Below, piece by piece: positions 42,978-52,103 of a stretch of 64,000 nt of DNA. Origin of the DNA: Palleronia aestuarii (GTDB lineage: Bacteria; Pseudomonadota; Alphaproteobacteria; Rhodobacterales; Rhodobacteraceae); the NCBI RefSeq assembly GCF_003253995.1, contig NZ_QKZL01000014.1, positions 13,413 through 77,412 on the forward strand. The letters run 5' to 3'. The notes below the pieces were generated by a model, which did no database searches, was not told the origin of the DNA, and saw only the letters and a program-made list of their open reading frames with translations. Position numbers and translations under genes: made by a program. Each line of letters begins with the position of its first letter. Within the stretch, counting starts at the first letter, position 1.

Positions 42978-44132
42978 ATGCCTGACCACGAGACGTATTT
43001 CAGCGGGCGACGGATCATCGTGACGGGCGGTGTCGGATCGGTCGGCCGCGAGATCGTCAAGCGCCTGCTGGCACTCGACGTCGCGCGCATCCGGGTCATC
43101 GACAACAACGAGAGCGGGCTCTTCGAGATGGAGACCGCCTATCGCGGCGAGGGGCGGGTCGAGTTCTTCCATTGCGACATCTGCGACGAGCGCGAGATGT
43201 CGCGGACCTTCTCGAACATGGATGCCTGCTTCCATGCGGCGGCGCTCAAGCACGTGCCGTCCTGCGAGCGCTCTCCGTTCTCGGCGGTCAACGTCAATAT
43301 CCTCGGCTGCGAGATCGTCGGCCGCGCGGCGCTCGCCAACGGGCTCGACAAGGTGATTTTCACCTCGTCGGACAAGGCGGTGAACCCGACCAACGTCATG
43401 GGCACCTCGAAGCTGATGGGTGAACGGCTCTTCACCGCGATGAACTTCCTGCGCCGCAGCGAGAGCACCACGAAATTCGCCTGCACCCGGTTCGGCAACG
43501 TGCTCGGCTCGAACGGATCTGTGGTGCCGCTCTTCGCGCAGCAGATCGCGTCGGGCGGGCCGGTCACGCTCACCGACGAGCGCATGACGCGGTTCGTGAT
43601 GACCAATGCCCAGGCCGCAGATCTGGTGATCGAGAGCATGGCGCTGGCGCTCGGCGGCGAGGTCTTCATCACCAAGATGCCGGTGCTCAGGATCCCCGAC
43701 CTCGCGCGGGAGATGCGCGCGCTGCTCGCGCCCCTGGCCGACCGGACCCCCGAGGAGATCGAGATCGCGGTGACGGGCCCGCGGCCCGGCGAGAAGCTCT
43801 GGGAAGAGCTCAGCACCGAGGAGGAGAGCACCCGCATCCTCGAGGGCGACAGGTTCCTCGCCGTCCTGCCCGCCGGCATGACGCGGGAGGAACGGCAGGG
43901 CTACAGCTATCCGGGCATCGGGATGGAGCCCTCCACCGCGATCTACCATTCCGACCGCCTGGCGCCGATGGGCGCGGCCGGCATCAGGGAGCTCCTGCTC
44001 AGCCCCGGCGTCCTGCCCGACGCGATCCGGGCCCGCCTCGAGGCGCGGGACGACACCGCCTGGACCACCGGGACGAGCAACACGCTTCGGCGCGTGCGCC
44101 CCGTGGCCGCGCGCCAGCTCGCGACCGGGTGA
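42978..44132 (+). CDS. CapD/PseB-like nucleotide-sugar 4,6-dehydratase
   Basis: 384 residues of the extended SDR polysaccharide-biosynthesis family. The NAD-binding loop is TGGVGSVGREI; DICDE and AALKHVPSCE follow. The catalytic strand reads FTSSDKAVNPTNVMGTSKLMGE, with the family's Met in place of the usual Tyr before xxxK, then TRFGNVLGSNGSV and RPGEKLWEE. Close relatives act on UDP-GlcNAc (4,6-dehydratase, with or without 5-epimerisation) for capsule and O-antigen sugars. AAGGAGA precedes the ATG. The sulfoquinovose synthase gene follows after ten bases. Confidence 0.88.
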   Translation: MPDHETYFSGRRIIVTGGVGSVGREIVKRLLALDVARIRVIDNNESGLFEMETAYRGEGRVEFFHCDICDEREMSRTFSNMDACFHAAALKHVPSCERSPFSAVNVNILGCEIVGRAALANGLDKVIFTSSDKAVNPTNVMGTSKLMGERLFTAMNFLRRSESTTKFACTRFGNVLGSNGSVVPLFAQQIASGGPVTLTDERMTRFVMTNAQAADLVIESMALALGGEVFITKMPVLRIPDLAREMRALLAPLADRTPEEIEIAVTGPRPGEKLWEELSTEEESTRILEGDRFLAVLPAGMTREERQGYSYPGIGMEPSTAIYHSDRLAPMGAAGIRELLLSPGVLPDAIRARLEARDDTAWTTGTSNTLRRVRPVAARQLATG

Positions 44133-44142
44133 GGCCCGAGCG

Positions 44143-45294
44143 ATGCGGATCCTGATCCTCGGCGGCGACGGCTATATCGGCTGGCCGACCGCGATGAAGC
44201 TCTCGGCGGCCGGACACGAGGTCTGGGTCGCCGACAATTACCTGCGCCGGCGCCTGATGCGCGAGATCGACTGCGACGCGCTCGTCCCGGTGCCGAACCT
44301 GCACGAGCGCGCCCGGCTCTGGCAGGCGGCCTCGGGCCATGAGGTCGCGGTCCGGATCGGCGATCTCGACGCCTGGGATTTCATCGACGCGCTCTTCGCG
44401 GAAGCCCGTCCTGACACGATCATCCACTATGCAGAGCAACCCTCGGCGCCCTATTCGATGATCGACCGGCGGGCCGCTGATCTCACGCTGAGAAACAATC
44501 TCGGCGTCACCTTCAACACGATCCAGGCGATGAACGCGCATGTGCCGGGCGCGCATCTCATCAAGCTCGGCACGATGGGCGAGTACGGCACGCCCAATAT
44601 CGACATCGAGGAGGGCTGGATCGAGATCGAGCACAAGGGGCGTCGCGACAAGTTCCTGTTCCCGCGCGCGGCGGGCTCGCTCTATCACACGACCAAGGTG
44701 CTCGATACCGACCTTCTGTGGTTCTACGTCCGGGTCTGGGGCCTGCGCGTCACCGACCTCATGCAGGGCCCGGTCTACGGACTCGCCACTGACGAGAGCG
44801 CGGGCGACGAGCGGCTGCTCTCGTTTCTGAACTACGACGAGGTCTTCGGCACCGTCCTCAACCGCTTCATGGTGCAGGCCGCGGCCGATTACCCACTGAC
44901 CGTCTATGGCAAGGGCGGCCAGACCCGCGGCTACCTGCACCTGAAGGACGCGCTCCAATGCGTGGGGCTCGCGGTCGACAACCCGCCCGCCGAGGGCGAG
45001 CTCCGGGTCCTCAACCAGTTCGTCGAGACCTTCTCCGTCAACGACCTGGCGGAACGGGTCCGGGCCTCCGGTGCGCGGCTCGGCCTCGATGTCCGGGTCG
45101 AGAGCCTGCCCAATCCGCGCAGGGAGATGGAGGAGCACTATTACAATCCCGTCCATACCGGGCTCCTGGATCTGGGCCTGAAGCCCACGCCGCTCGACGA
45201 CGGGATCATGGACGAGATGATGTCGCTGATCCTGCGTTACCGCGACCAGATCGTGCCGGAGCGCATCTTCCGGGGTGTGAAATGGCGGAAATAA
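44143..45294 (+). CDS. sqdB: UDP-sulfoquinovose synthase (SQD1/SqdB-like)
   Basis: 383 residues. Diagnostic SQD1 segments are present: ILGGDGYIGWPTAMKLSAAG, YAEQPSAPYSMIDR, KLGTMGEYGTPNIDIEEGWI (active-site Thr), SLYHTTK (Tyr-x3-Lys) and MQGPVYGL. The enzyme combines UDP-glucose and sulfite into UDP-6-sulfoquinovose, normally used for the sulfolipid SQDG. No SqdX/SqdC glycosyltransferase for SQDG is beside it; the neighbours are a CapD-like enzyme and surface-glycan genes, so the sulfonated sugar may go into a polysaccharide or glycoprotein. The family assignment is strong; the end use is inference. Confidence 0.88.
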   Translation: MRILILGGDGYIGWPTAMKLSAAGHEVWVADNYLRRRLMREIDCDALVPVPNLHERARLWQAASGHEVAVRIGDLDAWDFIDALFAEARPDTIIHYAEQPSAPYSMIDRRAADLTLRNNLGVTFNTIQAMNAHVPGAHLIKLGTMGEYGTPNIDIEEGWIEIEHKGRRDKFLFPRAAGSLYHTTKVLDTDLLWFYVRVWGLRVTDLMQGPVYGLATDESAGDERLLSFLNYDEVFGTVLNRFMVQAAADYPLTVYGKGGQTRGYLHLKDALQCVGLAVDNPPAEGELRVLNQFVETFSVNDLAERVRASGARLGLDVRVESLPNPRREMEEHYYNPVHTGLLDLGLKPTPLDDGIMDEMMSLILRYRDQIVPERIFRGVKWRK

Positions 45295-45404
45295 CGGCGA
45301 ACCGGTCCATGCACGACGCCCGCGAGGCGGGTTTTCCGCGCGGGCGGATCGGGGTATCCGCAGAAGAAAGCCGCGGCTCTGCTGGCCGCCAGGGAGACGG
45401 GATC

Positions 45405-45920
45405 ATGGACGATCCGACCGGCAACGATGCGGATGACGGGACCGAGGCCCGGCTGCACCAGGCGCTCGAGGAGCTGGCTCGGACGCGCGAAGCCTATGCC
45501 CGGCTCTCCCGCGCGCGCGACCGTCACGATGAGGAAAAGGCGGCCGAGCACGCCAATCTGAGAAACCGTATCCTGATCCTGGAGAGCCGACGCGATGCGA
45601 AGCTTGCCGCGCCGCGCAACGACCGGGACGAATTGAAGACGCTTCAGGAGCGGAACCGGGCGGTCTGGGCAAGCAACGCGGCGCTCGTGGAGCGCAACAA
45701 GGCCCTCCTGGTGAGAAACCGGCGGCTCGAAGCCGAGGCCCGGGTGCTCCGCAAGGACAGGGCGGCGATGCTCGCCTCCGCACGGTGGCGGGCCGGCGGC
45801 ATGATCTCGGACGCGACGCGGCGGATCGGCCCCGCCACGCTCGCCCTCCCGTTCCGGCTTTTGGGCCTGGTACGCCGTCGCAAGGCACCGGCCCGGGCGC
45901 TCCCTCCACGAAAGACCTGA
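45405..45920 (+). CDS. Coiled-coil protein with WR-type glycan-protein tail
   Basis: 171 residues from ATG 45405, which has AGGGAG eight bases upstream; starts at 45282 or 45309 would extend it but lack such a site. The first 120 residues are charged heptad-like helix (RLHQALEELARTREAYARL, HANLRNRILILESRR and others). The C-terminus ASARWRAGG, then RRIGPATLALPFRLLGL, resembles the 'WRLTxPLR' tail found on glycosyltransferases and on the sulfotransferase at 28632-29708. No catalytic motif is seen. It may be a scaffold or an orphan C-terminal piece of a glycan enzyme. Confidence 0.6.
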   Translation: MDDPTGNDADDGTEARLHQALEELARTREAYARLSRARDRHDEEKAAEHANLRNRILILESRRDAKLAAPRNDRDELKTLQERNRAVWASNAALVERNKALLVRNRRLEAEARVLRKDRAAMLASARWRAGGMISDATRRIGPATLALPFRLLGLVRRRKAPARALPPRKT

Positions 45921-46027
45921 CACCGGCAGGCTCGCCGTTGCGCCGCGCGTGACCCTGGCGCACGACCGCCTCACGATTTGCGAATGACCCCTCGGGGAGA
46001 TTGGCCCCCGCATCCCGAGGAGCCGAC

Positions 46028-47158
46028 ATGTCCAAATCGCCCAATCTCGCCATGCCCTACATCCAGCCGGCGCAGGCGCAGAAGCACGTCACGCACAATC
46101 TCGCGATCGAGCTTCTGGACGCGCTCGTGCAGTTGAGCGTCTCCGACCTCGCCGCCACTGAGCCGCCCGCCGCGGCGGGCGACGGCGATGTCGTGGTGGT
46201 GGGACCGGGCGCGTCGGGCGTGTTCGAGGGCGAGGACGGCAAGATAGCCTACCACACCAATGGCGGCTGGATGTTCGTGCCGCCGCGCAACGGCTTCACC
46301 GCCTGGGTGGAGGCAGCGGGCGCCGTCTACGTCTACCAGAACGGGGCCTGGCGGGTCCTGCTCGCGGTGAGCGAGGATGGTAGCGACGCGCGGGAGGGGC
46401 TCGGGATCAACACCGGCTGGGACGCCACCAACAGGCTCGCCGTTTCAGCCCCCGCGACGCTCTTCACCCACGAGGGCGGCAGCCACCGGATCAAGGTGAA
46501 CAAGGCCACAGCGGCCGACACGGCGAGCCTTCTCTTCCAGACCGACTTCTCCGGCCGCGCAGAGATGGGCCTCGCGGGCGACGGCAACTTCTCGGTGAAG
46601 GTCAGCGCCGACGGGGAGAGCTGGCGGCCCGCGATGGCGGTCGAGGGGGCCACGGGCGAGGCGACGTTCGCGTCGGTGCGCGCGGACCGCATGGCGGGCG
46701 ACGCGGTCCAGTCAACTCCGGGCGACACCACACCGGGCCGTCTCATGCGCGCCGATTGGGGCTACGGCCCGGGCAATGTCCTTGGGCCGGTCTCACAGGC
46801 AGGCGGCGTCCCCACCGGCGCCGTCATCGAGCGCGGCACGAATACGAACGGCACCTATACCCGCTTCGCCGACGGGACGCAGATCTGCACGCAGCAGGTG
46901 AATTTCCCATCACCGGACAGAGCTTACGGCGCTATTTTCTCGTCTGGTAATGTCGACGCAATCTGGACCTATCCTAAACCGTTTATTGATATCCCTGCTG
47001 TTTCGGGTATTCGAAATTACACTGGCGGTTATTGGTTGATCGGCCCGGCTACTGCTCCGTCCGATTTTTTAACTACATTCCGTGGAAGAATTGCCTCTGC
47101 CCTTGCTAATACCGGAGAAAGATCACTAGGTCTTTTTGCAATTGGCGCTTGGACATAA
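46028..47158 (+). CDS. DUF2793 protein with tail-fibre-like C-terminus
   Basis: 376 residues. The N-terminus MSKSPNLAMPYIQPAQAQKH followed by VTHNLAIELLDAL is the DUF2793 signature, found in alphaproteobacterial phage-tail or GTA-like and surface loci. The middle is beta-rich, and the end (ERGTNTNGTYTRFADGTQIC onward) resembles the exchangeable receptor-binding tips of phage tail fibres. GAGGAG precedes ATG 46028. From about residue 292 to the end base composition falls abruptly to AT-rich codons, unlike the rest of the gene, suggesting a swapped tip. No other phage gene is nearby, so a domesticated adhesin or glycan-binding protein is plausible. Confidence 0.78.
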   Translation: MSKSPNLAMPYIQPAQAQKHVTHNLAIELLDALVQLSVSDLAATEPPAAAGDGDVVVVGPGASGVFEGEDGKIAYHTNGGWMFVPPRNGFTAWVEAAGAVYVYQNGAWRVLLAVSEDGSDAREGLGINTGWDATNRLAVSAPATLFTHEGGSHRIKVNKATAADTASLLFQTDFSGRAEMGLAGDGNFSVKVSADGESWRPAMAVEGATGEATFASVRADRMAGDAVQSTPGDTTPGRLMRADWGYGPGNVLGPVSQAGGVPTGAVIERGTNTNGTYTRFADGTQICTQQVNFPSPDRAYGAIFSSGNVDAIWTYPKPFIDIPAVSGIRNYTGGYWLIGPATAPSDFLTTFRGRIASALANTGERSLGLFAIGAWT

Positions 47159-47565
47159 AAACTTATAGCAAAATTTTTTATACAATATTGTTGTAATTTT
47201 ATATTTTATATCCTTTCAAATAAATTTCCTTCACAAACAGGCGACAGGCCGATCATATTTGTCGATCTTCCACTCATCATCCAGGTGTGATTGCTTTCAT
47301 CTGCATCTCTGAAAACAATGAAAGACGTGCCATCATAGCTAGCTGTACGCAATCCACTACTTTTTGTAACGGATCTTATCCACTCTGAATCCGCAGAGTT
47401 TCTTTGTGAGTTTGAAAATTTAGGCAATGACCCATTTTTGTCTCCTGACAGTGTTGCTCCAGAGCTAAAGTCCATTAATTTAGTAATGCGCCGGCATCTT
47501 TCGAATTTTTGGGATTTTATTAAGGTTAAATCTTGACCGCTCATATAAAACAAAATCGGTATTCG
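46905..47565. other. AT-rich block spanning two convergent 3' ends
   Basis: Composition changes sharply near 46905 and 47565. Between these points codons such as ATT, AAA, TTT and TTA dominate, while both sides are the window's usual GC-rich DNA. It contains the last ~85 codons of the DUF2793 gene, a 47-base intergenic gap that is almost pure A/T (with the palindrome ACAATATTGT at 47182), and the last ~120 codons of the convergent glycosyltransferase gene. Both frames remain open. It is probably imported by recombination. Confidence 0.75.
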
Positions 47566-49563
47566 CCCCACCGTATCCGCCTGCGTGGCGTGGTAGTACC
47601 AGGCGTATTCCTCCAGATATGTGCTGGCATAGTAATCGTCGTCGTCCATCTTGGCCCAGTAGCGGCCCGTGCTCGCGGCGATGGCCATGTTGAGGCAGCG
47701 GCCGATGTTGAAATGCGCGGGCAGGACGAAGAGGTGCTCGTTCTCGCGCAGCTCGGGCAGGTTCGAGGGCGGCTCGTCTAGGTTCAGGACCATCACGAGT
47801 TCGGTTTCGGGCCAGCTCTGAGCGCGGAACGTCTCGAGGCAGCGCTCGATGAGATGCGGCCGCCGGGAGACGAGGATCGTGCTCATCCGTGGCCGGTCGA
47901 AATCCGCGTCGTAGAGATCCTCGCCCAGGAGCGCCGCGCGATCCTCCGCGCGCCAGACATGGTGGCGCATGACGAGGCGGTAGAGCGCGCGCCAGCGCCG
48001 CTCGCGCAGCCAGGCGATGCGATAGGATCGCTGCAGCTCCATCAGCTCGGACGGCGCCGTGACCCTGTCGAGCGCCGCGAAGACCGCGCCCTCGGGAGGC
48101 ACGGGGCCTACGAGGACCGGGATCGCCCCGGCCACGATCGCGTCGAGGGCGATGTCGAGGAGCTCCGCCTCGGTCCGGAGCGTGGTGGCGTTCAGGAGCA
48201 CGATGGTCGCGTTGCGCAGCAGGTACGTCTGCTGCCGCCGCGAAAGGTCGGGCGCCATCGCCACCTTCCGGCCCTTCAGGCGTGGCGTGAGGGAGGAGGG
48301 GGCGAAGCCGTAGTGAAACTCGGTCACCAGCGCGTCGTAGCAGCCGGGTGTCGAGAGGAAGTCGGCGAAGTCGGGAAACTGGAAGAGATCCGACCCCACG
48401 GGGACGAGCATCAGGTCGTGCAGGCGCGGCTCGAGAAGGGCGGCGGGACCGGCCGCGGGCTCGGTCGCGCGGCGCAGGAAGCGGGCGTGATCCGGCAGGG
48501 CCGGGCAGGGGGCATCGCCGCTCCAGTCCTGCGGGTTGCCTTCGACGAGGACCGCGTCCGCGGCTTCTATCGCACCGCGCCAGAAATGGGAGGCGGCGGG
48601 GGCGGCGCTCAGGAGGAGATGGACCGGCAGGCCGCGCGCGCGGGCCGCGCGGAAGAGCGCCGTGCCCTCCGGCGCCATGTCCCCGTCGAGCTGGAGAAAG
48701 GCGCCGTTCCAGTCGCCGGGCCCGCTCTCGGCGACGGTTTCGATGAGGATCAGGTCGAAACCCATCTCGGCAAGCTGGTCGGTGCAGAGCTCCTTGCGTA
48801 GCCAGACGACGTCGCAGAGGAACCGCAACCGCTCGTAGGTCCGCGGGTGGCCGACGAGGCCCACGCGGATCTCGCGTCGCCGCGCCGCGGCCAGCCGCCG
48901 GACCCGTTCCTCGAATTCCTCGGCCTCCGCCTCGGCGCCCTCCGCCATGCGCTTGAGGACCTTCCGCCAGTCTCCACCGGGTCGGAACTGCCCGCGGATC
49001 GCGTCGAACTGCTCCACGGGAATCCGCGCAAGCGCCCGTATCACCGGGTCGGGCCGCAGGGCGGGATCGGGCAGAAGCCGCTCGATCAGCTCGGCCCGTG
49101 ACGCCGCGATGGCTTCGACATGGCGTGACGTGGCGCGGCCCTCCCCGGGCCAGTCGATCCCGAGCGGCAGCACCTCGGCGGCCGCGATCTCCACGTCCGG
49201 ATCGTCCGACGCGATCCTCAGGTCCGTCGCGTCGGGCGGGGCCACGATGAAGCGCGAGGCGTATCCCGCCGCGTGCCATCGTGCCGCTTCTTCTTCGTCT
49301 TGGAGCACCGGTCCTTCGGGCAGGAGTTCGACCTGCATGGGGTTGAGATGCGGGACGTGGTTCCGTCCGGTCACGAGGCGGAGATCGACGGGGCGGCCGC
49401 GATCGTCCGAGAAGTCGATGCGGATGGGGGAGAGCTTCAGGGGCTTCGGGCCGGTCCCGTCGCGCCGCGAAAGCAGGAGGCGGAGCTCGTAGACACTGCC
49501 GGAGATCACGCGGAACGACGCGGTGGAAGCCCCCTGGCATGTCGCGGCGGAAATCTGATCCAT
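47206..49563 (-). CDS. Large glycosyltransferase with C-terminal GT2 domain
   Basis: 785 residues from ATG 49563; an in-frame ATG at 49869 would add 102 residues and cannot be excluded. Residues about 1-240 are beta-rich and unassigned; about 240-510 resemble a GT-B/GT1-like fold (VGLVGHPRTYERLRFLCDVV, MAPDLSRRQQTYLLRNATI, IVAGAIPVLVG); the last 240 residues are a GT2 domain with ILVSRRPHLIERCLETF, LNLDEPP and the donor site YWAKMDDDDYYA. The final ~120 codons lie in the AT-rich block, including the acceptor end NHTWMMS common to this family. Probably cytoplasmic and part of surface-glycan assembly. Confidence 0.8.
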   Translation of the reverse strand: MDQISAATCQGASTASFRVISGSVYELRLLLSRRDGTGPKPLKLSPIRIDFSDDRGRPVDLRLVTGRNHVPHLNPMQVELLPEGPVLQDEEEAARWHAAGYASRFIVAPPDATDLRIASDDPDVEIAAAEVLPLGIDWPGEGRATSRHVEAIAASRAELIERLLPDPALRPDPVIRALARIPVEQFDAIRGQFRPGGDWRKVLKRMAEGAEAEAEEFEERVRRLAAARRREIRVGLVGHPRTYERLRFLCDVVWLRKELCTDQLAEMGFDLILIETVAESGPGDWNGAFLQLDGDMAPEGTALFRAARARGLPVHLLLSAAPAASHFWRGAIEAADAVLVEGNPQDWSGDAPCPALPDHARFLRRATEPAAGPAALLEPRLHDLMLVPVGSDLFQFPDFADFLSTPGCYDALVTEFHYGFAPSSLTPRLKGRKVAMAPDLSRRQQTYLLRNATIVLLNATTLRTEAELLDIALDAIVAGAIPVLVGPVPPEGAVFAALDRVTAPSELMELQRSYRIAWLRERRWRALYRLVMRHHVWRAEDRAALLGEDLYDADFDRPRMSTILVSRRPHLIERCLETFRAQSWPETELVMVLNLDEPPSNLPELRENEHLFVLPAHFNIGRCLNMAIAASTGRYWAKMDDDDYYASTYLEEYAWYYHATQADTVGRIPILFYMSGQDLTLIKSQKFERCRRITKLMDFSSGATLSGDKNGSLPKFSNSQRNSADSEWIRSVTKSSGLRTASYDGTSFIVFRDADESNHTWMMSGRSTNMIGLSPVCEGNLFERI

Positions 49564-50190
49564 CGGTCTGCGGCATCCTGCAACTTCGGACTGTGCCTCA
49601 ATACGTTTCCATCCCCGGATTACAACCTCCAGATACGGTCGTTCGGGGCGCGCGGCATATCGGCAGCATTGGGCCTCGCCCCGGCGCCGGGCGCCCGCGG
49701 GGGGCGATGCCCGGCCCGGTGGATCGAAGCCGGGATTGGCGCCCGCATGCACCGCGAAGAGGGCAGGACCAAGCCGCTCGTCGTACGCCCCGTATTGGCG
49801 GGGTCGCCCGGCCGCACTCCAAAAAGGGTCTGCTCCTCTGAACAATGCGGCGTCGGTGAGCTGATCCATATCTCATGCCGCCACCGTCTTCACCGTCTAG
49901 TTCAAGTATTCCCAGTTGCGGGCCGCATGTCGGACTTTGGCCGGTGGCCGAGCCGGGCTCAAGGAGGCACGACGCGATGAGCGAAGCGTCGCTATGTTCG
50001 ATGCCGCGGCCGAACCGGGGCGGCCTTTCGATCAGAGAGGCCGCACCTCATAGCCCTTGGCAACGGGTAGGGCAGGCAGCCACTCGAGAAGGGCCAACAC
50101 GCCATTCCGATCCCGCAGAGAGCCTGCGCCGCCCCGAATTTTGTCAGTCATAATTCTTTACATTGTCGGACATAGCACGATGATGCCGGC
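49564..50190. other. Intergenic region, no clear gene
   Basis: About 630 bases upstream of both the glycosyltransferase (minus) and the GntR gene (plus). If the glycosyltransferase starts at ATG 49869, half of this is coding. The part near 50140-50185 is AT-rich (TTTTGTCAGTCATAATTCTT, then TTGTCGGACAT) and is the likely promoter/operator of the GntR gene. No RNA gene or repeat was recognised. Confidence 0.45.
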
Positions 50191-50898
50191 ATGGGATACG
50201 TGAACGGCGGCAGTTCGGGCAAGCAACGGGACGTCCTCGAGGCGATCGCGGAGATGATCGTGTCCCGCGGGATCGGGGTGGACGACCGTTTGCCGCCCGA
50301 GCTGGAGCTCGCCCGCGAGCTCGGCGTCGGTCGCTCCACCGTGCGGGAGGCGATGAAGGCATGGCAGGGCATGGCGATCGTGACGCGCAACAAGGGCGCG
50401 GGGACCGTCCTGCGCGTGCCGATCGTCCCGTCCGCGGAACGTCTGCCGCTGTCGATCTCGCTCGAGGCGCAGAGCCTGATACGAACGCTGGAGGTGCGCC
50501 GGCCGCTGGAGATCGAGGCGGCGCGCCACGCGGCCGTGCGGGCGGACGAGCGGGCCCGGCACCGGATCATGGACCGGATGTACACATTGCTCGACCACCA
50601 CGCGGCCGGGACGGACTGGCGGCCCGCCGATCGCCGCTTCCATGCCGAGATCCACGCGGCGACCGGCAATCCGCTCTTCGCGCAGATGGTCGAGCAGTTG
50701 CAGCGCGCCTTCCACGACGTCTACGGCGACCCGATCGGGGAGCCGCAGCTCGGCGCTGCCTCGATCCCGCTCCACCGCCCGCTCGCCGAGGCGATCCGCG
50801 ACGGCGCGCCCGACCGCGCGGCAGCGGTGATGGGCGAGATCGTCGACATGGTGGAGACCGCCACGCACGACCGAATGGGAGATCTGAACCATGACTGA
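50191..50898 (+). CDS. GntR-family (FadR subfamily) transcriptional regulator
   Basis: 235 residues. The winged helix shows LPPELELARELGVGRSTVREA and a wing NKGAGTVLRV; the C-terminal all-helical FCD domain (about 95-225) holds metal/ligand-type histidines in RRFHAEIHAATGN and near the end. Such regulators respond to small organic acids or sugars. Its stop overlaps the start of the PLP-enzyme gene by eight bases, so it is coexpressed with, and probably controls, the downstream enzyme and importer. Confidence 0.87.
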   Translation: MGYVNGGSSGKQRDVLEAIAEMIVSRGIGVDDRLPPELELARELGVGRSTVREAMKAWQGMAIVTRNKGAGTVLRVPIVPSAERLPLSISLEAQSLIRTLEVRRPLEIEAARHAAVRADERARHRIMDRMYTLLDHHAAGTDWRPADRRFHAEIHAATGNPLFAQMVEQLQRAFHDVYGDPIGEPQLGAASIPLHRPLAEAIRDGAPDRAAAVMGEIVDMVETATHDRMGDLNHD

Positions 50899-52039
50899 CC
50901 ACGCCCCCGACACCGTTCTGGCCAGGCCCTATGGCGGCCCCGCGGGCAGCGTGACGCCTCCCATCTACCAGACCTCGCTCTTCACCTTCGACGACATGGC
51001 CGCCTTCGAAGCGCGCATGGCCGGCGAGATCGATCGGCCGCTCTATTCCCGCGTGACGAACCCGACCACGGCGGCGTTCGAGGAGATGATGGCGCGGCTC
51101 GAGGGCGGGGCCGCGTCGGTGGGCTTCGCCTCCGGCATGGCCGCGATCTCCGCCACGCTCTTCGCGCTCGTCCGACCGGGCGACCGGATCGCCTGCGTCG
51201 AGCATGTCTATCCCGACGCCTACCGGCTCATGGAGCGGATGCTGCGGCCCTGGGGGGTGGAGATCACCTATCACCCGGTGACGGCGTTCGCGACGGATCC
51301 GGAGGTGATGCGGGGCGCGGCACTGGCCTATCTCGAAAGCCCCACCTCCATGATGATGCAGGCGGCGGATCTGCGCGCGATCGCGGAGGCGGCGCGGGCG
51401 GAAGGGGTGACCACGGTCATCGACAATTCCTGGGCGACGCCGATCTTCCAGCGGCCGCTCGCGCTCGGCATCGACGTCGTGCTGCATTCGGCGTCGAAAT
51501 ACATCTCCGGCCATTCCGACACCGTCGCGGGCGTGGTCACCGGCCCGGCCGAGATCGTGGGCCGCATCCGCGACCTCACGCTGCCGCTTCTCGGCGGCAA
51601 GCTCGCGCCGTTCGAGGCCTGGCTCCTGGTGCGGGGGCTTCGGACCCTCGGGGCGCGGATGCGGGAACATCAGCGCACGGCCGATCTCTTCGTCGACCGC
51701 CTGGGCGGACGGGCGGAGGTCACCGCCATCCATTCGCCCGGTGCGAACACGGTCCCGGGCCTCGAGGGGCGTTCGGGTCTGATGTCGATCGAACTCTCCG
51801 ACAGCGTCGATATCCGGCGTTTTGCGGACGCGCTCGACCTGTTCCGCCTGGGCGTCAGCTGGGGCGGTTTTGAGAGCTTGATCGTCCCCGCCGCCGTGAC
51901 CCTCGCCCAGGCAGGGGAGCACAATTCGGTCCGCCGCTTCGGCGTTCCCGAGCGCCTGGTGCGGCTGTCGCTCGGGCTCGAGGCGGCCGAGGATCTCTGG
52001 CGCGACTTCGACCGCGCGCTCACCATCGCCACACGCTGA
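50891..52039 (+). CDS. Trans-sulfuration-type PLP enzyme (Cys/Met metabolism family)
   Basis: 382 residues, fold type I. Signatures: PIYQTSLFTF, YSRVTNPTTAAFEEMMARLEG, GFASGMAAISA, VIDNSWATP and the PLP lysine K203 in SASKYISGHSD, then RGLRTLGARM. The family includes cystathionine beta- and gamma-lyase, cystathionine gamma-synthase and methionine gamma-lyase; the exact reaction cannot be read by eye. It is placed between a GntR regulator and a carbohydrate-type ABC importer, so it may act on a sulfur- or amino-containing imported compound. A 6-bp dyad (TGAGAC at 52037, GTCTCA at 52061) follows the stop. Confidence 0.87.
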   Translation: MTDHAPDTVLARPYGGPAGSVTPPIYQTSLFTFDDMAAFEARMAGEIDRPLYSRVTNPTTAAFEEMMARLEGGAASVGFASGMAAISATLFALVRPGDRIACVEHVYPDAYRLMERMLRPWGVEITYHPVTAFATDPEVMRGAALAYLESPTSMMMQAADLRAIAEAARAEGVTTVIDNSWATPIFQRPLALGIDVVLHSASKYISGHSDTVAGVVTGPAEIVGRIRDLTLPLLGGKLAPFEAWLLVRGLRTLGARMREHQRTADLFVDRLGGRAEVTAIHSPGANTVPGLEGRSGLMSIELSDSVDIRRFADALDLFRLGVSWGGFESLIVPAAVTLAQAGEHNSVRRFGVPERLVRLSLGLEAAEDLWRDFDRALTIATR

Positions 52040-52103
52040 GACAAGGGCCCCGTAAAGAGGGTCTCATGAGGAACATTTCAAGTATCACAGGGAGTTCGAG
52101 AGA

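Noticed and set aside
46028-47158. Prophage or gene transfer agent, suggested by the DUF2793 gene
   Set aside because: No capsid, terminase, portal, lysis or integrase gene is nearby; only one tail-like gene is present.
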